DNA of 64,000 bases, from assembly GCF_001039355.2 (NCBI RefSeq), contig NW_019775532.1:74355-138354 (forward strand), written 5' to 3'. The notes beneath the pieces were generated by a model. The model saw nothing but the letters and a program-made list of their open reading frames with translations, was not told the origin of the DNA and made no database searches. Below, one piece after another: positions 26,101-38,300 of the stretch (position 1 is its first letter; each line of letters opens with the position of its first letter). Source of the DNA: Lingula anatina. Its lineage: Eukaryota > Brachiopoda > Lingulata > Lingulida > Lingulidae. The position numbers and the translations under genes are program-made.

Positions 26101-29100
26101 ATATCCGATATAATTCCCTGGACAGACGCGCCAATTGAGAAAGGGCAGAGAAAAAGGGCAGTGGGGGAGGGGGATAGAGAAGCTGTCAGTTCAATCTGAC
26201 TGATGTTTAAAAGATAATGCTGAAAAGAAATCCTATTGTAAGACAATAATATTTATTATTTAGCCATTGCAAAATCAAATAAAATCTTAATATCAAAAAC
26301 AATCAGATGTAAATGTTAACCGATTACACATGAATCTAGAAGCAATCTGTAAAACTTATTTGCAATAATTCCCATAATTCAAATTCAAAGGACCAAATAT
26401 TCTATACAAACATGGATTTTAGCATTTAAATTTGTTCCTCAGATTGCTACCATGTGTTACCCTATCTGTTACTCTTACCTGTGATCATCATTGTCCCAAG
26501 ACAGCTGTTTGTTTTCAGCCAGGTCCTTGAGACGTGCTCTGTTACCAAAAAAGAGGGCCAAATCTGTGGCAAGGATACAGTGACGAATGTCTCCCAGAAC
26601 CTGCAAGCCAACAAATAGAACCAATTAACTTGTTCTATTTTACTCTATTTTTGAGCCTTCACTGAGTGGAAGTGCTCACTGTGCTTTCTGCTTATTTTGT
26701 AAAGTTTTTACTGAAATTGACAATTATAATATGGACAGTTGCATCCAGCTTATGCCAAATTTATTGATGGCTAAAGTGAACTTGTTGGGTTTTTATTGAA
26801 TGACACAATATCTTAGGAAAACCTGTTATCATTCAAGAATATTAGATCTTCTGGCAAAGAAATTAGTCTATCAATCCATCAGTCTATTGGAGTCAATAAA
26901 CCACATTTGAAAACTATGCAAAAATAAGCACAATTTTGCATATTTCTTACCATTAAAACTGTTTCTTGATTGCCAGTAACAATAAGTGTAATTGCCTCAA
27001 AGCACATGTATATGATTTAAATATCTCTTTTAATTTTTGTACTTTAAAAAGTAAAATTGTATCATGAGGACAACTTTGGGCAAGATGATATAATATAAAC
27101 ATGTACATTAGCCTTACCTGTTTATACTCTTCAGAACACAGGTTCTTGAAGATATTGTGCCCTTCATTCTGCAGTATGGTCACTGTCTGGTTAAAGTGGT
27201 GGTGTTCCATGGTGGAGGTGGAGTAGACTGCTGCCAGTGGGGAGGCACTCTTCACCATAAATGAGTTGGTTTTCCCTCTGTGGTCCAGGTCATGGCACAG
27301 ACATGCAACAAACAGACCCAAAGCCTGGGAATTCAGGAAAATTTCATTATTCATATAAAATTATTCTAATAAACAATAACTGTATGTTAGCTCCTATATC
27401 AGCATCAGCTTAACTTCACCACATACAAATAATGGAGCTGATGACTGCACAAAGAAGTATGAGTACTAGTATGTGTGAAAAATGATGAGTGAATCACTGA
27501 TAAAAAATGGAGAGACATATGATTACACCTTTTAAAATTTACTGTTTGCCAAGCCTTACCTCTATTGGTTTGAACTTGTTGCTGGTGGTTTTGATAACTG
27601 TGAACATTGCATGGGCAACGGAGAATGCATGTGCCCAGTTGTGATATGGAACTGCACGGTAGTTCTTGCGAACTGTTAAAGTAAATCGGTAAAGAGTATC
27701 CAAGTCATACCTGAAATACATAAAATAGACATATGAAATGCAACTATTGGCAGTTTGAAAGGATGTTGGTGCATGTTATTTCTATGCCTAATTTTTTTAT
27801 ATCTGAGATTTTTCTAACTAATTGTTTTTTTTTTCACATTACTGCATGCAATTAAGGCACACAGTATGTGTTACACTTTCATATAACAAACCTAATTTTA
27901 TAACAAATATTAAATTTCTTCGAAATATCAACACTTTCCCTCAATTGGGAAGTTATATTATATCTAGAATCATTGACATTATTACAATCTACCCATTTTT
28001 AAGTTTCTAATTTTTTGAGTCATTCTAGCAATGGTAATGGAGATTGGTGAATTCTACTTGTGATATTCAAAATGACAATTAACACTCAAAAATGGCTACG
28101 GTATATAGATCCTAATATTCCAAACAGTTGTAGAAACAATGTCAATTGGTGGATACCTCGAGTTGTTGATATTTCCAGAAAAGTTATCATTTTTTGCTTG
28201 ATATAAAAAGGTCCATTGCGCAATGTTTGTACAAATTTAACATTTTACATTTTTTAGTTTCCATTTGTTTAGAAATATCAGAATTTGAGATGTATCTCAC
28301 CAAAATGTTTAGTAAAGGCAAAGTAATTGTACATGAGTATGGAAATAACTGAGTAAATAACCCAGACGCATCATTTATTGCTCAAACTGAAAAACAAATG
28401 TCAGAAAAAAATTGCAACTAGTGCCTTTAGCCTGATACTTGTATATGTCTACAAGCACAGTTATAAATAAAAAAATATAAAGCAACAAGAATTAACTAAA
28501 TCATTATCTGACTTAGTAAAATTTTTAAATATTACTATGTTAGGTGTGTGCTTCATATCAAATGTGATTTATTTTCAATAAGCAAATAAAGTGAATTGTT
28601 AAAAGGGACCCATAATTAAAAGGGAGTTGGAAAGGTGGTGGGGACTTGCCAAACAACAGTTCACATATTGACCATGATTTAGAAGAACAATGAGAGAGTT
28701 TGGTAGACAATTGAATTAAATTGTAATTAGCACCAGATTTTTTAAAATGTAAGTACTTGTGAAATGAAGGTGAAATCCTACTACTGCAGCTCCATCTATC
28801 AGTTCAGCTAGTTTATTATATGTGTAAACCAAGGAAAATTTTCAACTGCCTTTCATTCTAATTGAAAGAGGTTACTTTTAATTGTAGTTACATTTAGATG
28901 ATAAAGATAGAAGTATTTAAAGGTGACTCACACATAATGTTAGTTTGCCCATGAAATCATACAGAATGTAGTCACAGAAGATTAATTTACTCTATATTTG
29001 TCTTGGTGTTTACTAAGGTCTTTTTATTACTTATAATCAACACATCATTAAATAATATATGTCAGAAATATCTAACAGTATAAAATATGGAGTTTTCCAG

Positions 29101-32100
29101 ATTATTTTGCTAAAACTCCATATTTTTTTAAATGCTTGTTGTAAAATCCAAAATTTATTCAAATATTAAAATTTTTAGTGAAAACAGTAATGATAAGTGA
29201 AAAGTCTGAAAAATAAGGAAAATAAGAAAGTGAGAGAAAATTTTAGTAAAACTCTTGAAAACAATGCACTAAGTATATTTGTTAGAATGACTTGCTTGTT
29301 CTTAATTTCATTTAAACATACAAATTAGAGCACTGGAAATGTTATAGGCACAGTGACTCATCTCTAAACTCATGATGGAAAAACAACTTTTCAAGGGGCC
29401 ATTTTCTTGTATGATATCAAAAATGATACAAATTAAGGTACTGATTTCAACATGTGTTACTTTTCTCTAAAATTATGCATGATTTTGATAAGACCTAGGT
29501 ATGTTAAAGTGGCCAGGTGAAAAATGGGACTTACCTAGACTAGTAATGGACTAAACTGTCTGTCTGTTACAAGATGACCAGTCTGATTAACACAAGATTG
29601 TAAAAAAAGTGCAAAAATGAAGGTCCATGAGTAATCTAGTAAATGGCTGATTATATCAGCTGGCCAATTTTGGGCTATATCCAATCTGAGTTATACTTAC
29701 ATGTAGTTAATTATATATAAGAAAATGGCCCCTATATCAATCCTACCTATTGGAACACTACAAATGTAACAAGTTTGTCTATGCATCATTTGCCAAGGGA
29801 AATCATTCCTTCTGGAATCCCAATTTCATATTTGCCACAAGGACATACAGGACAAGATTACAATGACAGCAATAAATTCAGTGAAATGTGGTATCACATA
29901 AGTTTGGAAAAGGTTCAATAGAGATGCAAGTCAACCTTGGCAGATGACCTTTTAATAACTGATAAAAACTATAAATGTCAGAAATTTAACCTATTCCACC
30001 CAATTAGAAACAATCTATTGATAGCTGAGACACACCTGCAGAAAAGCAAAAAGGAGAAAATATATCAGCACAGCACAAAAGGAAGGAGCTATACCTTTTT
30101 TGATTTTTGTTTCCCCAAGAGCTAGTAAAAATAAGGAAAAATCCAATTTTTCCACCATTATTTCAGTTTATATATTATTTGTGGGAACAAATCTTTTGAT
30201 TTAAGAAAAAAAAAGTTAGACATAAACCACAAAATCACTTAAAATTGTGCTAAAATTTATTAGAGTTAAAAACAGACAACCAGAGGTGAAATCAGATTAT
30301 TCTTCCTTTTCATGGTCTTTGCAAATCTTTGAGGGTTCTTATTTTCAAAAAGTAAAAGTATAACAAATTTCAAACATACTTAAATCACACTCACTAAAAA
30401 ATTATATAAAACAGAAAGGAAAATATTCAGGTGGGTAAGCAGAAGCAACAGGGAAAGCACTTGGCTACCGTAAAATGTCTTTTTGAAGAAAATAATGAAA
30501 ATTCAATCTGATCCAAAATCTGGATCCAGTAATATTTTCAAATAGGGTAGAAGGCAGCTTAACACAACAATACACTTATTTTCTTTTTTTTTTTCAATTT
30601 TTGCTTTATAGCCCCTCTGTGGATGCCTTAACATTGTATGTCCTTGATTGAGAAATATATTAAAAAATACATAATAAAATACAGGGTCTGGTCAAAAATA
30701 TTGCACAAGGCCTTGCAAAAAGCACTTGCAGCAAGGACCATGCATCTCATTCTAACTCAGTTCATTATTTTTGTTCTTTTATGTTACCAGTAAGTTGTAA
30801 AGCCTGAGGAAATGTATCATCTCAATGATAACGGCAAATGGCTACAGTAATTATGGAAAAATATGTACATGGTTTTTCCTTCAATAAGTTGTGCATATAT
30901 ATATAACAGCTGTTGCTAGTCAAAATTATGTCTGGAAATTCAGACGCTCTTGATAAAAAATTAAGAACTCATCAAATATTTATTTACAATTTGTTCCATG
31001 CACACATTGCTATACATTCAACAAAGCATTGTACTTAAAACAACTTACTGATACATGTATGTATAAATATGAATAAATTCACTCCTGGTTTATATTTGCT
31101 TTTCTGAAACTGTTCAAAGCCTCAACCTATGAAAATCCAATTTACAGTTAACCTATTTTACTACAAAATGATATATATATCATGTTTACCTTGTGAAATC
31201 TGCAGTATCAAAGAGGTCTTTCAGCATGTGAATGACATAGATTGGTTTCTGGTCATTATCCACTGACCACGGGGAAAAGTCATACCTGAAATCAAAATTT
31301 TCTTATAACAAAACCATGTGGAACACTAGGGCAGAACAATGGATGAATATATTACTACTTAGTTTCAAGATAAAGGCATTCCATTGAATACCTAAATTAC
31401 TGAAAAAATTAACTTATGGAAAAGGTATATAGCAATTAGACTGCTGCTTTCACAAAAAATTTCCATGCTATGGATTCAATCCTTTCCAAATAGAAAAATA
31501 TTGGATTCTCAGCTGTGAAGGGTCATTGCATGTCACTTTTAATTAAAATTGCAGTGTGAGTGAGTGCCTTACTTGATAAGTTCTGGGAGTTTGTCTGGAA
31601 CATCAAAACTCTTTGTTTTCTGCACTTCTTCCTCTGAACATGTTCCATGGTAGGACAACACCTCTAATGCTACTTTGTACTTCTGTTCCGACCTGCGGAT
31701 CTTGTCGTACAACTATTTAAAGATGGAAGGCATTTTTGAGTAATTGCACTGGTGTAGAACTGTATATAGTAGTGATGATCAAATGATGTGATGAGACTCG
31801 CATCTACCAGCCACAAAATATAAATAAACACTTTTCATTCGTTTTTTTTTTTTACATTTCATATGAATTTATTCAGTCCTGATTTTGTTTGTCAGGTGAG
31901 TTTGCACAAAAAACAAATGAATAGAGGAAAGGAGGCACTACCTCCTGTATAGTTGCCAATAATAATTACCTTTATTTATTATTGATTGCATATAATATCA
32001 TTTGAATTAATGAATATTTGAAGACTACTGATTTAGAAAACTTTCTAAAGTACTTAAAGTACTATTTTTACTGTTTATACAATATTATTAAATACTTACT

Positions 32101-32698
32101 TTAGCATGGTGAAGTGCAAGACCACAATAAATAGCAAATGTTTCAAATGACTCCTCATCTGACTTTGTAAAAGTACCATTCAGTTTGTTAACCATTTGAA
32201 CAACACCAATGATGCTGGAAAGTTACAAATTAAAGGTATTTAATATGGTAATTAATATATATAACTAAAGATCTATATGTAATGGTATCTTAATCTATTT
32301 CAAAATAGAAAAAAGTTTTTAATCATTTAACTTGAATGTAATGCTCAATGTGTTTATATAGAAAAAACTTTAACTTTAGACGATAAATTAATTTCACTTT
32401 TAATAATTATGAAATTATAAAGTTAAACATTACTCACTTTCCCCTTATTTTTATTGGCATGCACAAAATTGTTTTAGTGGTATAGCCTGTCTGCAGATCT
32501 ACATCTCTGCAAATGAAATGCTTCTCTTTAGTTTTCAGTTTTAATTTCAAGGCATACAACTTGTAAAAATAAACACAACTACAATGCACCGACATAGGAT
32601 ATCATTACTTAATGTGTAAAAAAAGCTGATTTTAGCTCAAATTATAGAATATAATTTAAAAGATTTATCTATCAATCAGTAATAAATAAATAAATGAA

Positions 32699-32737
<39 letters not shown>

Positions 32738-35318
32738 ATAGAAAAACACACTAGAAGACAGATAATAAATTATGCTCTATCCCTAAAAGATAAATTTCAC
32801 CATAACCATTATACCCAGTACAATGTTCCAATAATAATAAAAACAGTTATTTATCCAGAACAAATGTTTCTGAGCACTAGTTTCTGTAACCTATGGAGAT
32901 GATTACATAATTACCTATTGAACCTATCATCCGCATAAGCATCTTTGATGTTGAGCACCTCTCCCGTTGTTGCCACGTGGCCTGCCACACCTTTGTCCAT
33001 GGGGAACCTAATCATAGGTAAACTCACATTATATACGCTGATGCATGATAGTTAAATTTGTGGGAGAGATTTACACATTTACAATTAGGTTTGTTTTTTT
33101 ATTTCACCTTTTATGCACTGGTTTAATCAGAGTGACTTAATAATTTCCATCTTTTTTTTGTTTACCTGGTATTTCTAGTAATCTAATAATAAGATAAAAC
33201 CACAGGTTTTAAGCAATGAACAGTAAATATGACAACTTCTTTGCTGGGCAAGAATGTTTAAAACATGATAGAAAATATTGATACAAAATTAGTGAAAATT
33301 GTGATTAAGTATTGTGCAGATGCTTCAACATTTAATCATGTAATAATTTCAAAATATAGTTATAAATCATGTCATACAAGATGAGGACATTTCCCCCTTA
33401 AAGCAGTGCAGGTTGTATTTCAAGTGTAAGAACAGTAAATCATGCATGGTTTACAATGTACCAAACAGATGTCTTTTTCTTTATGGCATGCTGAAAGTCA
33501 GTTGCTAATACCAGTGCAGTTGTTTTATTAAGCATAACAGCGGTGTTTTTCAGTTAAGTGCAAAACATCCCATTAATGTGCAATTAAGCTAGAAATATTT
33601 TGCTTGGGTTATATTTTAGAAAGCCCAAAATGCTGCAACAATGTTAAATATGATCAACGTAGATTGTGTTTTGAAGGCAAAGTGGGCCATTAAAGGAGTC
33701 TAGTTTTTTTCTAAATGAATATGAATCATCTCAAATTCCTTATAAATGCCCATGAAAACAATGTTTAAAATTTCTGTTAATGTGCTTTTCCAACCTAGAA
33801 ATGAACAAAACTGTGTTCTATACAAACCCCTGATTTCTTTTATAAAGATGGAATCAGTTTTTCCAAACATCCTTAGTACTGTTATGTAGCACTGGGTGTA
33901 GGTGAGTTAGAATAATAATGGTCATGCATATTCTTTAAATAACATTAATAAGTTGGATAACATGCTTTCACTGCATAAAACAGTGGGTGGGTTTCTTGGC
34001 TATACCTGAATTTGGCCAATATTCATAATTCATTTCTGCATCTCATCCCCTACAGTAGTTTCTTTTTTCAAACATATGCAATGCAAAAAATATAAATTTA
34101 AATTTCATATTTCCTAATTTAGTGAAAAAAACACTTTTGAAGTTGGCATCTGATCATTATAAATTTGGGCCTTCAAGCATTCTGTCTGATATTGTCAATC
34201 AAAAGTATATAATCTGATGGTCAACAGCCCAGCAGCAAACCACCTGTGCACAGCTTCAATTTTGTAGACCCTTGATGTTCTGGTAGCCACCTGACTACAA
34301 GGCATTATTAATCACAACTAACAGAACACTCAGAACCCCCTGTGCTGTGATTGTAATTGCACCTTCATGCACAACTACCACATTCACAGTGACCCCAGCT
34401 TGCTACCTTCACCTAATCATACCAAAGATACCAAAGTGTAGATGGTGAATTAACATGATAAAAAGCATAGAATGTTCACAAAAGTCTGAACATTCACTTC
34501 AGGCAATTGCAAACTCCATTTACATAGAAATGGGGCATTAAAGGAACATTAACGAGAATAACGAATGTAGAATAGGGTGAAATTGCTTGAAAAATGAATG
34601 CTGCAAAAACTCTTCTAGCCATGAAAAATAATGAAAACAATTCCAAGAAAAGCAACGTGTGGCATGTAGTTATTGCTATCTGACATGCATTTCATAATGC
34701 ATTTTCCCTGCTTTAAGAGGCCCTAAAGCTATGTTGGAGTTTGCAAGATAGCCCTTAACTGCACCTGATTTCTTTCTGGGTTCGGAGAGGTTTCGAAGAA
34801 GAATTTTCGTCGTGTTCCCCAGTATCAAATATTCTTGCATAAAGTTCATTTGTGTTTGTGTCCACAAGGAACAAAGATGCTCGATCAGCCAGCACTAGCT
34901 TTTTGGCAAAATTCTGTAGGGAAGGAAAATAAATCATCATTCTTTGTGCTTGGTTAGTATGTGTTGGAGGTTAGTATTGGTTGTGAAAACTAAAACTCGG
35001 TTGGTCAAATCTCAAAGGGCAGAGGTCATTAACTCCTCTTCCTTTGACCTTTGACATTGGGGATCAGTCCTTCAAAGGCTCAACATGGCATGCAACCAGT
35101 TCTCTGACCTGATTTCCTTTTGATGGTTTTCTCTGTTCTCCAGTCCTTTCCCAATATCAAAAATTCTGGCATAAAGTTCTTTTCTGTCCAAGTCGACCAT
35201 GAACAGAGAGGCCCGGTCAGCACTCACCAGCTTCTGAGCATAGTTCTACAAAGCACCCAGGAAGTGACCAATAACAGAAATATTCAAAATATGCAAATAA
35301 ACTGATAGGAAAATAAAT

Positions 35319-35353
<35 letters not shown>

Positions 35354-38300
35354 GGATGCTGAAATAGATAAGTGGATAAGAATTAAGCATACGAGGAAAA
35401 GGAAAGCAGTGCATGATTAAGGTCTGACAGTCCATAGCATATGTCGTAACTGATACAAACTTATATTGTGGAGTACATCTTTGGTGGTGGTGATGCTGTT
35501 TAAAACAAGACATCTGAGGAACTGAACAGAAACTGAACAAGTTAAGTTAAAAGCTGTGGAAGAATCAGATCAGATTAAGATAAGGTACATTAATCACTAG
35601 AAAAAGAATTTAGAAGAAATTGATAATTTAGATCTATATACAGGCCTCATAGATTTTGCTTGCAACATAAAATTGAAAGCTAGTGAGTGAATTTATCTTA
35701 TGTTTTGAGGAACTTTTTTCTCAATATTCTGAGAGCCATGAGAGCATCCTAGACTTAAATATGCAATGATTGACTGCATTACCCCACAATAAATTACTCA
35801 AATATCTAATTTTTGGATAAAGTTAATATTCATTAAAAACCTTTGCATCTTTTACCATAACATGTAAAAGATGCATGTTTTTCATAATAGAGTTTCTGTA
35901 AAAAAAGAAACTGTGACAAGTATCCATACATATTATGTTATTAATTTCAAGTATCATAGTTATGCTCTGATTATGACTGGTCTATAACAGGTTAAACGGC
36001 CAGTAGACATTTCAGTAAATTTCTTGCCTTACATTGTATCAGTCAAACTTGTAATACAGGTTGAAATAATTTAAAATAGACAAAAGACATAGTTTCTATT
36101 TATTATACAATTTCATAATTTATTAAATTTTATAAATTTGAAAAACGTGATTAACATCACTGAAATAAAACTGTACCTAATTGATAAGAAGGACAAGTAT
36201 AAATGTGAAAGTAAAAATTATCCTAGTTACTAATAGTAACATTACCATGATCTTCATAATCACTGTGTCCATGCTGACAATGTCTTGGAAGATAGACCTG
36301 TAACATAAATAAAATGTTTTTTCTTTGATATTTATTCTTTACGAGCATAGTTACTTGGGAATATATTTTTATTTTTCATACTGTGTCAAAATGTAAAACT
36401 ACAAAATTAATATTATACTTGGTTGATGATTATAATGCCCTTATATATTTCAATCATCTTGGGATAAAAAATATGACTAATCAAATACAACAAAAATAAT
36501 CTACAAAAAAGGTAATGGTCTGATGTCATGTCACTTACTTTGTCACTGCCAATAAAAACTCATTTAACTTTCTCTGCTTAGTCATGGTATGATACATCTG
36601 AAATTTTCAAACTGTATAGTTAAGATAAATCTGAATAAATTGCTTTTCTGGAAAATAAATAATAGATATGACTCTTCTCCTTGAAAAAATGCTGCCAAGA
36701 CCGATAACACTAACTCATTATAATACAGTAGAACGATATTAAGAAAATTTGACAAAAAATCAAACATCTTCAGTTTAAATTTGGTGTGTTCATCAAGAAC
36801 TAACAATTGACAACTCTACATTAATGTAAATTACCAAAAAAGATTCAATCTAACAGGGGATACCAGTAAACAAACATGGTTGGAAAAATATACTTATTTA
36901 TTATAAACACAAATCTCCAAACTGTATCCTTGTATAATTAAAAACATCTACTCTAACAACAGAGATGCCTTAGAAAATACATTTATACATGCTCTACAGC
37001 AGAAAGAAGATGCATCAAGTTAAAATACATTGACCTTTTGTCAATGAATCATGATTGAAATGAGTTTGTTTCATATTAAAATATCAAAAATTAATAAGTC
37101 ATTAACTGACATGCAATAGCATATTACTGTCTCATTTTTTAAACAACTGCACACATATTTATCAAAAGTGCATGTGTAAGAATATGCATGCTTCGGTAAT
37201 ATACATGTGACCATAATTATACTTCAAGCTCCTTTACAAAGGATGCATGCACATCTGACTTTCAGACTCTCGGCCAGACCAAATCACAATGTACGTACCA
37301 AGTACAACACATCATGAAAGAAAACAGATTGCAGAGCTATCATTCTGCACATGATCTAAGTTCAAAAAGCAACCTGATAATTTGATGGATGTAAGGATGA
37401 TTTTGACTGCCCATACAAGCAGTCTAAAATAGTATTGGTCTAAATCTCTTAGATTAGGTGGTAAAAGTTTCCTGCTATCAATTTTGCTGACTTCTTCAGT
37501 ATATATGCTGTCATCTTTAGGTGGTTGATTCAGGCAACATGCCCTGTGCTGTTGAAAGGCAGACTGTACTATAGAGGCTATACAGAGGCTGAAATTTCCA
37601 TAGAGGCTTATAAAATATGTATGGCCATACAGAAAGGAAGATTGTTTTCCACATATAGTCAGTGCCCAATTTAGGCAGGCTGCATGATTCCTCAGATAGG
37701 GCTCTGCGATTTATAATTTTTGGAAATGCATTGCCCATAGTTTTTGCATAATTAAATAATAAAAAATGGGCTCAATTTACTTTTAAAGAAAGCACCTCAA
37801 TGTGCTATATGATATCTTTATTTCTCTGGTGGAAAATATGTGTTATTTTCATAGGTTTGTTCTTAGTTTTTGCAGTGACAGCATTATGAAAGACATTATT
37901 TCAAAATAATGAACTTTATGACATATGAAGTATCCTTTAAAGCAGTTTGAAATCACATTTTATGTAAATATGATCTTAAAAGCTGTGGAAAATTAAGTTG
38001 CAACTAAATAAGCTTCCTATAACAACTAGTAAACTAATTCCTGTAGCAACTAAACTAGTTCCAACCAACCTCTGGGTTATGTGCACCGGATGGAAACAGC
38101 TTTTTGAAAGAAAATGGGACTGAAAAATTACTTCTTGACTACCCAATTTTTATAATACAAGGAAATTGCTAGACAGTGCTCCAAGAATGACTTGTGTTTC
38201 CATCAAGCAACCGTTTTAACTATATTTCAACTATATTTTTCAGTTAAAAAACTTTGTGGCTTTTATGTTTACATTATACAAATACAACTATATAAATATT

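Noticed and set aside
34240-34310. Faint similarity to the GAF-B exon at 32915-33007 (VATRT.. in minus sense)
   Set aside because: Only a handful of residues match, the key LNIKDAYAD block is missing, and there is no matching phase.
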